Part shown: piece after piece, positions 35,247-44,833 of the stretch
Position numbering within the stretch: position 1 is the stretch's first letter
Layout of the letters: each line of letters starts with the position of its first letter
Source: Erysipelotrichaceae bacterium
GTDB taxonomy: Bacteria; Bacillota_I; Bacilli_A; Erysipelotrichales; Erysipelotrichaceae
Length of the DNA stretch: 54,907 nucleotides
Reading direction: 5' to 3'
Assembly (NCBI GenBank): GCA_017539105.1
Contig: JAFYHQ010000022.1
Location: forward strand, 1 to 54,907
Translations under genes and position numbers: made by a program
Notes under the pieces: model-generated
Told to the model about the DNA's origin: nothing
Databases searched by the model: none
The model's input: the letters and a program-made list of their open reading frames with translations, nothing else

Positions 35247-35280
35247 TCTCAAAAGATAAAACAAAGAAAGGAAGATAAAA

Positions 35281-36132
35281 ATGAAATATTGTACCTACTG
35301 TGGAAGCGCTATGGAAGATAACGCGAACTATTGTCCGAATTGCGGAGGAGAAGCTTATGATGCCGGGGCGGAGCAGCCCCTCGCGGCAGAGCCGGAAGAT
35401 CTCGATGTCGGTTACCGTATCGTGCTCTTTTCCAGAGGAACCTGTTCACTGAAAACGACCAAGGAAGTGCTTTGCGATCTGTTGGGTTACACGACATCGA
35501 CAGTCGAGGATCTGCTGGAAAACATGCCGGTAGAAGTTGCGGATGAACTGACGGAACTGCAGGCGGTCACGATCGCTCAGGTGCTGGCAGAATACGGCAT
35601 GGAGATCACGATCGTCGATGAAAACAACAACTATGTCGATCTGTCTTCGAAAGCGAAGACTTCGGTCTTTGACAGTTCCGGATCGATGCTGGATTCGACC
35701 CTGCGTACGCTGGCGACCTTGTCTGCGCTCAACCGTGTCCATCGCTACCGCCGTTACCGCAGACCGAGCCTCTTGAGCCTTTTGTTTATGCCAAGCTATG
35801 TCAGACCGAGACCGGTCCATGTGAGAAGACATATCAACCTGGATCCGGAACCGCGCAAGCGTATCGTGATACAGCAGAAGCCTTCCCATTACAACAGCTG
35901 GTCTTCCAACAGTCACAGACCGCAGACCAATACCTGGTCTTCCAAGCCGTCAAGTTCCAAGCCTCAGCATACGCCGAAGGCCCAGAACAGCATCCGGCCT
36001 AGCAGCTCCAAGCCATCGACCGGCTTCAAGCCGTCCTCCAACAAATCTGCAGGCATGGGACACAAGATCCAAAGCAATATGAAAGCAGGACATTCCGGCG
36101 GACATAGCGCGCCAAGAGTCGGAAAGAAGTGA
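35281..36132 (+). CDS. Zinc ribbon + L7/L12-C-terminal-like domain + basic tail protein
   Basis: A 283-residue protein. Residues 1-22 form a zinc ribbon (Cys4, Cys7, Cys18, Cys21). Residues 45-115 (YRIVLFSRGTCSLKTTKEVL, VEDLLENMPVEV, LAEYGMEITIVD) have the beta-alpha-alpha-beta-alpha-beta order of the ribosomal L7/L12 C-terminal domain. From residue 155 it becomes Arg/His-rich and then Ser/Lys/Pro-rich and disordered to the end. No transmembrane segment is clear. A ribosome- or nucleic-acid-linked role is possible but unproven. Confidence 0.6.
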   Translation: MKYCTYCGSAMEDNANYCPNCGGEAYDAGAEQPLAAEPEDLDVGYRIVLFSRGTCSLKTTKEVLCDLLGYTTSTVEDLLENMPVEVADELTELQAVTIAQVLAEYGMEITIVDENNNYVDLSSKAKTSVFDSSGSMLDSTLRTLATLSALNRVHRYRRYRRPSLLSLLFMPSYVRPRPVHVRRHINLDPEPRKRIVIQQKPSHYNSWSSNSHRPQTNTWSSKPSSSKPQHTPKAQNSIRPSSSKPSTGFKPSSNKSAGMGHKIQSNMKAGHSGGHSAPRVGKK

Positions 36133-36157
36133 TCAAGTATCGTCTGACGTTTCAACG

Positions 36158-36556
36158 ATGAATAAGATTTTATCCGGTTCCTTTGTCAGGTTTGCTGCAT
36201 CGGCACTCGGCTCCTGTCTGGTCGATTTCTCGGTTTTCCAGATCATGCTGCTGCTGACGAAAGACAGATTTCCTGCGGTCTATATCATGGCTTCGACCTG
36301 TGTCGCTAAAATCGCGTCCGGGTTGTTTAACTATGTGATCAACAAAACACTTGTATTCAAAAACAGAAAGAATGATGTTTCTTCCGTCTGGAAGTACCTT
36401 ATGCTGTGGGCGACACTGATGTTTCTGTCAGGATCGATCGTGGGAATCTTATATCAGATGACGGGAGCTCCGGAAGTCTTATTGAAAGCTATCACGGATA
36501 CGTTGCTGTTCTTTTTCAGCTATTTCATTCAGAAAAAACTGATATTCAAGCAGTAA
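36158..36556 (+). CDS. GtrA family membrane protein
   Basis: A 132-residue protein with four membrane helices and the GtrA/DPMS pattern: LVDFSVFQIMLLL, ASTCVAKIASGLFNYVINK and LVFKNRK, then a late FFFSYFIQKKLIFK. Family members help move lipid-linked sugars across the membrane for wall or polysaccharide glycosylation. No partner glycosyltransferase is adjacent. It starts 25 bases after the zinc-ribbon gene with a weak binding site. Confidence 0.85.
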   Translation: MNKILSGSFVRFAASALGSCLVDFSVFQIMLLLTKDRFPAVYIMASTCVAKIASGLFNYVINKTLVFKNRKNDVSSVWKYLMLWATLMFLSGSIVGILYQMTGAPEVLLKAITDTLLFFFSYFIQKKLIFKQ

Positions 36557-36573
36557 CAGAACACAGAGATACA

Positions 36574-36604
36574 AAAAGCTGTTTCATTAACGAAACAGCT
36601 TTTT
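36574..36604. terminator. Bidirectional intrinsic terminator
   Basis: AAAAGCTGTTTC and GAAACAGCTTTT pair around six bases, with A and T tails serving both the gtrA-like gene and the converging SLH gene. Confidence 0.85.
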
Positions 36605-36629
36605 CATATGTTTGCTCCCAGTCAGGATC

Positions 36630-39482
36630 TTATCTGTTTTCAGCGAGCCACTGATCCACCTGCGCCTGATAGTCGGCGATGATCGTGTCGATCCCCGCAT
36701 CTTGCAAAGCAGCCAGGAATTCCGGATACTTCTCATCAGGATCGACATCGCCATAAGTCAGAATGTTGACATACTGATCGACAACACTTCTTACAGCTTC
36801 GATTTCATCCGAGACATTCTCCTGAGACGGAACAAAGCCATAGAGTGGCGGACACCATGCGTTTTGCATGAGCTGTTGCGCATACTCAAGATTCGAATCG
36901 AACCCGCCATCCACTTCGTGATTCCATGTCTGGAAATAATTGCCAAGCATGCCGCGATTATAATAGCAGTTGTATGGCAAAGTATTGAAACTCAAGCCTT
37001 CCGGATATCCGATTTTGGTATGATCATCGTTCCATACGTAGTCCTCGCCTTCCAATCCGAATATCAGGGTATTCCATATAAATTCATCCGTGTAAAGCAG
37101 ATTGATGAAACGCTCTGCTGATGCGGGGTCCTTGCATTTCTGAGCGATACCGATACCCAACGAATCCGTATGGAGATCATCGATTCCCAACGAAACGGCA
37201 CCGAATTCATGAGTCCGGCCATCGCCATAGTTGGCAGTCAACGTGAACATGTCTGCAATCGATTCGCAGTCACTCGCATGTCCCATGATGACACCCTTGG
37301 AAATGCCACTCATGACAATTGCGTCATGGCTCAGCGTATTTATGGAACCATTCGGATCGGCATAGCCTTTCTGCCGGAAATCATAAGCCTTGTAGATGGC
37401 GTCCTTGAATGCGTCTGTCTCATAGTAGTTATATAATGTCGTATTATCGCCGACCGTTGCGGTATATGTGCCTACTAGAGAAGTCTTGTAAGCAGGCTGA
37501 AGGATTCTGTCGAACTGGTTGCAGTAAACTACGAAGTATTCTTCGGGGTAAGCGGCTTTCAGTTCGGCCAGCGCTTCTTCCAGCGTATCCAGATCATGGA
37601 TCTGTGATACATCGATATTGGCAGCTTCTACCAGTTCCTTGTTGTAGATCCACTTCCAGTCAAGAACGGTGGCGAAGTAACGAGGAATCATGTAGTAGGA
37701 ACCTTTGTACTTGCCGCTGTCGGCAACATTTCCGATCGTTTCCATCGTATCTTTCAGAATGTTGCTGAGATACGGATCCATATTCTGCAGATAACCTTTG
37801 TCCGTCCATTGCGATAAATCAAATACTTGGACGATATCGGCGCTATCATCGTCACCTGAAGCGAGTTCGATAGGAATATTGGTTAAATAATCACCGATGG
37901 CAGTGATCTTCAGATCGATCACATACCTGTTTTCATGCAGCGTGTTGACCAGATAATCATTGATAACGTCTTCTACGGCTTGCACTGTTTCATCGCTTGG
38001 AACAATGAACAGTGTTGACAAATCCACTCGGATCACGGAAGGTTCGCCATAAGCGTCCTTGTATCTCTTCAGGAAAGTGACGACCATTCCCCTGATACAG
38101 TTCTGTCCCACACCGAATCTGGTATTGCCGTCGACACCGGTGGTGATACCCGTGGAGTATGCCCATAATACGGCGTCGTAGAAGTAGTTGCTTTCTTTCA
38201 CATCATGGAAATTCATCTCTTTTGGAGTATAGGCTGGAACTTCTCCGCCGTTTTCATAGATCGCCGTTCTGTAAAGGAAGGTTACGATCTGTTCCCTCTT
38301 GCATTTTGCATTCGGGGAGAATTTCATTGTGGAAGTGCCGGTCGTGATGCCGTTCTGGTAGGCCCATAGTACCGCTTTATAGAAGAACTTGTCTTCCGTC
38401 ACGTCCGTAAACGGATTGCTGATCGTCGGTTCCGGACAGCCCACGGCTCTCCACAGGAAGGTTACTACCTGTCCCCTGGTACAGTTGTCGTTCGGGGAGA
38501 ACTTGGTACCACTGGTACCTGTAGTGATTCCGTTATCAAACGCCCAATATACCGGTTCATAGAAATACTTATTGCTGTCTGCAACATCAGTAAAGAGGAT
38601 GCGGACCGTGATGGAATCCGTATATTCCGTATCCTGTTGGGTCACGGTGATTGTCACCAGTCCGGCCTTGATGCCTTTCAGCATTCCTGTTTCGCTTACG
38701 GTAGCGATCGCAGGGTCGGAAGATTCCCATGTAATATTGTCATTAGTTCCGTATACAATCAGCTGCTGGCTGTTGCCTGCAATCAGAGTTTCCAAAGCCT
38801 CGATCGCCAGTCCTTTCTTTCTGATCCAGGTGCCTGCCCATGTTTCCGCATTGCTGGGGTACTGCACATTCCCATCGGGTTCCGGGTCATCCCAGACAAA
38901 AGAGCCGCTCATTGCCTTTGGATACCATTTCCTATCCTGAAGTTCGTATCCTTCACTGCTGAAAGAAAGACCTTTCAGATGATAATCTGCGACATGTTTC
39001 GTCAGACTGTAGATGATTGCTACACTGTTCTTCAGATACGGATCGTTTTGCTGATCCGGTACAACCGAAACGACTTCCGTATCATAGCCTTCGATACTGA
39101 TATTGATATCGTCGGCACTGAGCTGAGTAAAATCGATGGAATTATCACCGGACTGGCTGGCGGAGATATATATCACCGCATAATAAGTCACGCCTTCTTG
39201 CGGTGCGTTCTCCAGCTGTTCAGTACAGCCCGCATCCAGAAAGATGATGGTCTCAGATATTTCCGTCCGGTTTTCACCCGGTTCCGGTTCGAACTGCAGG
39301 CTTACTGCGTCTTCCGGATAGGTTCCCCATCTTCCTTCGCCATATTCTTTGACGCCATCGTATTCCGCCGTCACGCCTGATAAGACATATTCGCCTTCTG
39401 CATGGACCGTCTGCGGAATCATCGTTATCAGCAGCATGACCGATAACGATACTTTCATCAGTTTCTTCATCAAGGAATCCAT
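36630..39482 (-). CDS. Secreted Big2-SLH protein with C-terminal ABC solute-binding domain
   Basis: A 950-residue exported protein. A signal peptide ends near residue 28 (PQTVHA) and has no lipobox. An unassigned region follows, then a Big2 Ig-like domain (about 230-290; ITWESSDPAIATVSETGMLK). Three SLH-type repeats run from 299 to 480, each with a GITTG core (WAFDNGITTGTS, WAYQNGITTGTS, WAYSTGITTGVD). From 484 to the end is an extracellular solute-binding protein of the DUF3502/LipO-like sugar type (GLEGEDYVWNDDHTKIGYPE). No permease genes are adjacent. GGGGGAG sets the start at 39482. Confidence 0.85.
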   Translation of the reverse strand: MDSLMKKLMKVSLSVMLLITMIPQTVHAEGEYVLSGVTAEYDGVKEYGEGRWGTYPEDAVSLQFEPEPGENRTEISETIIFLDAGCTEQLENAPQEGVTYYAVIYISASQSGDNSIDFTQLSADDINISIEGYDTEVVSVVPDQQNDPYLKNSVAIIYSLTKHVADYHLKGLSFSSEGYELQDRKWYPKAMSGSFVWDDPEPDGNVQYPSNAETWAGTWIRKKGLAIEALETLIAGNSQQLIVYGTNDNITWESSDPAIATVSETGMLKGIKAGLVTITVTQQDTEYTDSITVRILFTDVADSNKYFYEPVYWAFDNGITTGTSGTKFSPNDNCTRGQVVTFLWRAVGCPEPTISNPFTDVTEDKFFYKAVLWAYQNGITTGTSTMKFSPNAKCKREQIVTFLYRTAIYENGGEVPAYTPKEMNFHDVKESNYFYDAVLWAYSTGITTGVDGNTRFGVGQNCIRGMVVTFLKRYKDAYGEPSVIRVDLSTLFIVPSDETVQAVEDVINDYLVNTLHENRYVIDLKITAIGDYLTNIPIELASGDDDSADIVQVFDLSQWTDKGYLQNMDPYLSNILKDTMETIGNVADSGKYKGSYYMIPRYFATVLDWKWIYNKELVEAANIDVSQIHDLDTLEEALAELKAAYPEEYFVVYCNQFDRILQPAYKTSLVGTYTATVGDNTTLYNYYETDAFKDAIYKAYDFRQKGYADPNGSINTLSHDAIVMSGISKGVIMGHASDCESIADMFTLTANYGDGRTHEFGAVSLGIDDLHTDSLGIGIAQKCKDPASAERFINLLYTDEFIWNTLIFGLEGEDYVWNDDHTKIGYPEGLSFNTLPYNCYYNRGMLGNYFQTWNHEVDGGFDSNLEYAQQLMQNAWCPPLYGFVPSQENVSDEIEAVRSVVDQYVNILTYGDVDPDEKYPEFLAALQDAGIDTIIADYQAQVDQWLAENR

Positions 39483-39501
39483 TTGTTTCTCCCCCTTAAT
39501 C

Positions 39502-39586
39502 AAAAAATACACATAAAAGTGTATCGTTCATTCAAAAATCAGATATGGAAAACAGGCAACGGTGTTGACTGATTCCTGTATCTGAT
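39502..39586 (-). promoter_or_regulatory. Structured leader with two terminator-like hairpins
   Basis: On the minus strand, upstream of the SLH gene, ATCAGATA and TATCTGAT (39586-39579 with 39545-39538) form a stem extended inside by CAGG/CCTG and followed by TTTTTG. Then ATACAC/GTGTAT (39524-39507) forms a second hairpin followed by six T. The start codon is 20 bases further on. A TATACT box lies further upstream. This could be an attenuator or an unclassified cis-acting RNA. Confidence 0.5.
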
Positions 39587-39671
39587 CCTGTTGTAATGTT
39601 TTATGATCCATAATGGAAATTAGTATAGTTCCATTTTAAAATATCCGTTTCTTCTCAACAATATTCTACCA

Positions 39672-39708
39672 AAAGAAAAGGCCATTCACTGGTTCGTGCA
39701 TGGCCTTT
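39672..39708 (-). terminator. Intrinsic terminator after pepF
   Basis: On the minus strand AAAGGCCAT pairs with ATGGCCTTT (39708-39677), followed by TCTTTT. Confidence 0.75.
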
Positions 39709-39719
39709 CATTTCTTGAA

Positions 39720-41519
39720 TTACAGCTGTGCCGCGATCTCTTCGGCTTCCGCCAGGACTTTTTCGAATTTCTGCAAAGCGATATCGATCGGTTCCGGTGT
39801 CGTGAGATCCACGCCTGCGTGTTTGAGTTCATCCAGCGGATATCTGCTTCCGCCCATGGACAGGAATTCCAGATACTTCTTCACGGCTTCTTCGCCTTCA
39901 TGCAGGATCTTCTCGGATAACGCGACCGCCGTCGAATAGCCTGTCGCATAGACATAGACATAGAACGGACGGTAGAAGTGCGGGATCCTCGACCATTCAT
40001 ACTGGACTTCCTCATCCATCGTGAGATCTTCTCCGAAATAATCCCGGATCAGATCGGCATAGATCTTGTTCAGCAGGGATGGCGTCAGCGTTTCTCTTGC
40101 TTCGACCAGTTCATGGGCTTTCTTTTCGAATTCCGCAAACATGGTCTGACGGTAGACCGTGCCTTTGAAGTTTTCCAGATACTGATTCAATAAAGCCAGT
40201 CTCACTTTCGGATCTTTTTCTTCGCTTAAGAGTTTTTCAATCAGCAGATTCTCGTTGACCGTCGATGCGACTTCCGCCACAAACAGCGTGTAGTTCGCAT
40301 ACTGGGCAGGCTGATGGCTGTTGGAGAGATAGCTGTGCATGGAGTGTCCCATCTCATGAGCGATCGTGGAAACGGAATCCAGGGTGCCTGTGAAATTGGT
40401 CAGGATATATGGATTGGAATCATAGGAACCGGAAGAGAATGCGCCGGTGCTCTTGCCTTTGTTTGGATAGACATCGATCCAGCGATCCTTGAAGGCGGAA
40501 CGTACGACATCCGTGTATTCCTTGCCCAATGGAGCCAACGCCTGTAAGATCAGTTCCTGAGCCTGTTCATAGGTGTATTCTTTCTCTGCGGATGCGACTA
40601 ATGGCGTATAGACGTCGTAGTAATGCAGTTCATCGAGCTTCAATATTTTCTTGCGCAGGCTTACATAGCGATGCATGGCAAACATATGGGTACGTACCGT
40701 AGCGATCAGCTGGTCGTAGACTTCTTCCGGAATGTCGGATTGCGACATGGACATGACTCTTGAGCTTGGATAGTGGCGCAATTTCGCTTCCACGGTCGAT
40801 GCTTTGACCGTCGTAGAATAGGTCGAAGCCAGGGTGTTGTTGTGCTGCTTGTAAGTCTTGTAGAAGCTGCGGAACGCGTTCTCTCTCAAGACGCGATCCG
40901 GATTGCTTTGCAGCAGGATGAAATTGGCTCCGCTGACCTCGTGTTCGTTGCCTTCGCTGTCTTTTGCGTTCTCGAACACCATATCCGCATCCATCAGGTA
41001 ATCGGCGATCTCTCCTGCAGCCTGATTGACTTCCGCAAAGCTGGCCATGATCCTTTCCTCTTCCACGGACAAGGTATGCGCTTTCTTCTTGATCAGACGT
41101 TCCAGATTGAAACGATGATCCTTCAGCCCTTCGTATTCCAGAAGACCATTCAGTTCTTCCATCGACAGAGACAGGATCTCCGGTTCCGCATAAGAAGAGA
41201 CCGTCATCAGTTCCACGAACCGGGACATGGCCTGGCCGAACATGGCTTGGGCTTTTTCGCTGGTGTTGTCTTCGCTCTTGCGTAAAGAGACGTAGCAGAA
41301 GAGATCATACATCTTGCGGGAGATTTCCGTTTCCTGATGATAGAACTCGGCAATCGTTGCAGGATCATGAAGCTTTCCCTGGTAGGACGCGGCGATCCTG
41401 ATGAAGTCTTCCGTTTCTTCGAGGGCTTTCTGCCAGGCTTCGTCATCTTTAAAAAGGCTTGTCAGATCCCACTTGTATTCTTCCGCGATCTCGCTTCTTT
41501 CTTTTATCGTTTCATTCAT
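39720..41519 (-). CDS. pepF: Oligoendopeptidase F
   Basis: A 599-residue cytoplasmic M3 metallopeptidase cutting short peptides. The zinc site HEMGHSMH lies near residue 387, with the third ligand glutamate in FVAEVASTVNENLL some 25 residues later. The N-terminal helical domain (EEYKWDLTSLFKDDEAWQKA) and the end (YPLDELKHAGVDLTTPEPI) match the PepF family in order and length. It is a single-gene unit, and no regulatory signal stands out. Confidence 0.95.
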   Translation of the reverse strand: MNETIKERSEIAEEYKWDLTSLFKDDEAWQKALEETEDFIRIAASYQGKLHDPATIAEFYHQETEISRKMYDLFCYVSLRKSEDNTSEKAQAMFGQAMSRFVELMTVSSYAEPEILSLSMEELNGLLEYEGLKDHRFNLERLIKKKAHTLSVEEERIMASFAEVNQAAGEIADYLMDADMVFENAKDSEGNEHEVSGANFILLQSNPDRVLRENAFRSFYKTYKQHNNTLASTYSTTVKASTVEAKLRHYPSSRVMSMSQSDIPEEVYDQLIATVRTHMFAMHRYVSLRKKILKLDELHYYDVYTPLVASAEKEYTYEQAQELILQALAPLGKEYTDVVRSAFKDRWIDVYPNKGKSTGAFSSGSYDSNPYILTNFTGTLDSVSTIAHEMGHSMHSYLSNSHQPAQYANYTLFVAEVASTVNENLLIEKLLSEEKDPKVRLALLNQYLENFKGTVYRQTMFAEFEKKAHELVEARETLTPSLLNKIYADLIRDYFGEDLTMDEEVQYEWSRIPHFYRPFYVYVYATGYSTAVALSEKILHEGEEAVKKYLEFLSMGGSRYPLDELKHAGVDLTTPEPIDIALQKFEKVLAEAEEIAAQL

Positions 41520-41625
41520 ACATTTTCCTTCTTTCTGAATCAGTGATATCTATGATGTTTTATCATGATGAAAACATCGTTATCTCTATTGTAGCACCAT
41601 GATGAAATCATGTTCGGTTCAGGAC

Positions 41626-44600
41626 TTATTTCTTTTCCTGTCTGGCAATCAGGCTTTCCAGCGTCTCGTACAATACTTCCGGCTGTACCGGCTTGCTTAA
41701 ATGGGCATTGAGTCCTGCCTGCATGCTTCTTTGGACATCTTCATCGAAAGCGTTGGCAGTCAGAGCGATGATCGGGATCGTCTTGCTGTCTTCGAGTTCC
41801 GCCGCCCTGATCCTTCTGCTTGCTTCCAGTCCATCCATTTCCGGCATGCGCATATCCATCAGGATCGCATCGTAATGATACGCAGGATGGCTTAAATATT
41901 TGTCTAATGCGATCTTGCCGTTTTCTGCCAGATCGACTTCGATTTCCCTGGCCTGCAGGACCATCTTCATGATCTCGGCATTGATCTGTACGTCTTCCGC
42001 CAGCAGGATGCGTCTGCCGCAAAGATTGGTTTTCGACTCTTCATAGATGTTCTGCTGCTTCTTTTTCTTGACCGCGGAACTGAATTCATCCAGTACGTTT
42101 GCCACAAACAAAGGTTTCGCGATAAAACTGTCTACTCCCGCTTTCAGCGCTTCCTCCAGAACGTCATCCCAGCGGTAAGCCGTCAGGATGATGATCGCCG
42201 ATTCGTCTCCGACGATCTCGCGGATCTGCCTTGATGTTTCGACCCCATCCATTTCCGGCATCTTCCAGTCGATGAGGATGAGATTGTAAGGCTGCCTGCG
42301 GGCATGCTGAAGCTTGACCATCTCCAGCGCCTGCATTCCGGATTCCGCCGTTTCCGCAGCGATCCCCGCTTCCGAAAGAACCAGCCGGGCGTGTTCACAA
42401 GCGATCGGATCATCATCGACGATCAGAACGCTCATTTCGTCCGGATGAATCTCTTTATCATCGCTGTCGTCTTTGCGATCGGAATCCAGGAGAGTCACAT
42501 CTACGGTAAAGGTCGAGCCCTCTCCCTTCTTGCTTTGGACCTCGATATTGCCATTCATCATTTCAACGATATTTTTCGTAATAGCCAGACCCAGTCCGGA
42601 ACTGCCGTAACGGTTGGTGGAAGAAGAGTCTTCCTGGGCAAAGGTATCGAAGATATGAGGAAGGAACTCTTCGCTTATGCCGATGCCGTTATCTTTGATA
42701 ACAAATCTCAGCGTTGACTGTCCGTCAAACTTGTTCAGACATTCGACATTGAATTCAACGGTACCGCCTTCCGGCGTGAATTTCACCGCATTGCCCAGAA
42801 TGTTGATCAGGATCTGACGCAGTTTCATATTATCGCCGATATAGTAATCATCGACTTTTCCTTTGATGTAACAGTGATAATCAAGTCCTTTGTCCGTGCA
42901 CTGTCCGCTGAACATAGTGTTGATGGTTTCCAGCAGTTTACGGAAAGAGAACTCTTCTTTCTTCAGTACCATCCTTCCGGATTCGATCCGGGACATATCG
43001 AGAATGTCGTTGATCAGATTCAGAAGATGCTGCGCGGAATCGCCCATCTTGACGAGATATTCTTTGGTCTTCTCCGGCGTTTCCGGATCGTTGAGCGCGA
43101 TGCTGTCAAGACCGATGATCGCATTCATCGGGGTACGAATCTCATGAGACATGTTGGAGAGGAAGGCGGTCTTGGCCTTGTTGGCTTGTTCCGCGGTATC
43201 CAGGGCATCGCTTAAGGCCTGGTTCTGTGCCAGATTCTTCCTGGTCTCGGCATCCACATCGCAGAAGCACGCGCCTACCGCACGCACGAGATGATCGTTC
43301 CTATCTTCCGGATGTCTGACCCCGGCAAAACGGACCATCTCATAGGATTCTTTGTCATGTCTGCGTACTACATATGTATAAGAAATGATCCGGTTTTCGG
43401 AGAGCTTCTCTTTGATCGAATCGATCTGAATGAATTTCAAAAATTCCTCGCGGTACGCTTCGGTGACATATCTGTTGGCATAGTTCGTGAAGGTTTCCAG
43501 ATAGCGGAAGTATTCCCCTTCTTTGACGCCATCATCGATATCGGTATGGGACTGGTAGCAGATGCCTTCATCCTTGTCCAGTTCCACGTAATAGACGCTC
43601 CAGTAGTCCGATGATAACGCGGTAATCAGCTTGTTCTGCTGTTCGCTTTCTCTTTCTTCTTGCAGAAGCTGTTCCTGCAAAGCAAGGCGCTGTTCCAGTT
43701 CCTGCTGCTTGATCCTGTTTTCCGCATCGGATGTCTCTTTTTCGATCTGCAGGCGGACATTCTTGCGGTTCTGCAGAAGCACATAGGCAAAGACACCCAG
43801 AAGGGCTATGAATGTCGCGATCGACTGCAAGCTGCTGCGGCGGATGATGCTGTCGGTAACGGAGCTGATCTCATCGGAAATGACGCTTTCCCGGATCAGG
43901 TAAGTCAGCTGCCAGTCCGTTCCCGTGACCGGGACATAGCTAAATGTTTCATAGATATCGTTGTAGGTGAACGAAGCGACGCCGCGGGAGCCATTGCTGA
44001 ATTCTTCCACAAACTTTTCATAAGAATAGCCATCCGTAAATGTCGCATGGCTCATGGCTTCCAGCAGGTTGTCTTCCACCGCCAGACCGCCCAGGACCGT
44101 ATCGGTCAATGCGACACCGTTGTCTGTATAGATATTGCTGAAGGTCGTGCCATCCTCCTGCTCCTGCATCGAAACACCTGTCAGCATTTCCTGCATATCG
44201 ATCTCCATGAAACATACGACCAGTTCTTCGTTATTGAAAGCGATATGATCGACCGGCACGGCAATGATGACCTTCTTGTCGCCGCTCTCCAGATTCTTGA
44301 TCGAGATCTCCGGACCGGATAATGACTTGTAGTCGAACTGATACTGATCGATGTCATCCTGGGTACCCAAGGAAGTGTAGATCAGGCCATTGCTGTCGAC
44401 AAAGGCGAACTTTTCCAGTTTGAAAAGCTTCTTCATGTTGGACTGGTAGTTCTGTAACGCTTTCATGCTGCTGAGGTCTTCCTCGCTCAAAAGATTCAAA
44501 GCAGTCGTGATGACTTCGATTTTATTCTGCAGGTTGGCGGAAACGACCTGTTCCCGTCTTCCGGCCAGTTCGTCCAGATACAGCAGGCTGACGGAGCGTA

Positions 44601-44724
44601 CGGCTTCGACGGTATCGTCTCTGGCATCCCGGCCGATCCGGATGGTACTGATCACCAGCGCGATGATAAGAGTGATGATGCCAATCAGGGCGATCATGGT
44701 AGTTCGATTGCTTTTGCTTTTCAT
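41626..44724 (-). CDS. Hybrid sensor histidine kinase with two receiver domains
   Basis: A 1032-residue membrane kinase. A first membrane helix (9-27), an extracellular Cache-like sensor (~30-290) and a second helix (~305-325) are followed by a PAS-like segment. The HisKA domain has the phospho-acceptor in NMSHEIRTPMNAIIGL near residue 527. The ATPase domain shows DNGIGI and SSGLGLAI. Two receiver domains carry phospho-aspartates in LILIDWKMPEMDG (~819) and AILMDMRMPEMDG (~957). No HPt domain or separate regulator gene is adjacent, so the output partner is elsewhere. Confidence 0.92.
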   Translation of the reverse strand: MKSKSNRTTMIALIGIITLIIALVISTIRIGRDARDDTVEAVRSVSLLYLDELAGRREQVVSANLQNKIEVITTALNLLSEEDLSSMKALQNYQSNMKKLFKLEKFAFVDSNGLIYTSLGTQDDIDQYQFDYKSLSGPEISIKNLESGDKKVIIAVPVDHIAFNNEELVVCFMEIDMQEMLTGVSMQEQEDGTTFSNIYTDNGVALTDTVLGGLAVEDNLLEAMSHATFTDGYSYEKFVEEFSNGSRGVASFTYNDIYETFSYVPVTGTDWQLTYLIRESVISDEISSVTDSIIRRSSLQSIATFIALLGVFAYVLLQNRKNVRLQIEKETSDAENRIKQQELEQRLALQEQLLQEERESEQQNKLITALSSDYWSVYYVELDKDEGICYQSHTDIDDGVKEGEYFRYLETFTNYANRYVTEAYREEFLKFIQIDSIKEKLSENRIISYTYVVRRHDKESYEMVRFAGVRHPEDRNDHLVRAVGACFCDVDAETRKNLAQNQALSDALDTAEQANKAKTAFLSNMSHEIRTPMNAIIGLDSIALNDPETPEKTKEYLVKMGDSAQHLLNLINDILDMSRIESGRMVLKKEEFSFRKLLETINTMFSGQCTDKGLDYHCYIKGKVDDYYIGDNMKLRQILINILGNAVKFTPEGGTVEFNVECLNKFDGQSTLRFVIKDNGIGISEEFLPHIFDTFAQEDSSSTNRYGSSGLGLAITKNIVEMMNGNIEVQSKKGEGSTFTVDVTLLDSDRKDDSDDKEIHPDEMSVLIVDDDPIACEHARLVLSEAGIAAETAESGMQALEMVKLQHARRQPYNLILIDWKMPEMDGVETSRQIREIVGDESAIIILTAYRWDDVLEEALKAGVDSFIAKPLFVANVLDEFSSAVKKKKQQNIYEESKTNLCGRRILLAEDVQINAEIMKMVLQAREIEVDLAENGKIALDKYLSHPAYHYDAILMDMRMPEMDGLEASRRIRAAELEDSKTIPIIALTANAFDEDVQRSMQAGLNAHLSKPVQPEVLYETLESLIARQEKK

Positions 44725-44833
44725 CCGTCTGTTCCTTTCTGTTCTGTGATTTTATTTCATGTATCCTCATTATAACATTCCCTTCCGCCATGACAGAGTA
44801 TAATAGGAATGAGTCATGAATTCAGGGGAAAAT

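Noticed and set aside
34083-35264. Long open frame antisense to the GH172 gene (393 codons)
   Set aside because: The plus-strand frame has a perfect family match and ribosome binding site; the antisense protein has no recognisable pattern and arises from codon bias.
41552-41616. Inverted repeats GATGTTTT/AAAACATC and CATGAT/ATCATG after the histidine kinase gene
   Set aside because: Neither is followed by a T-run on the minus strand, so they were not called terminators; they could still be weak hairpins.
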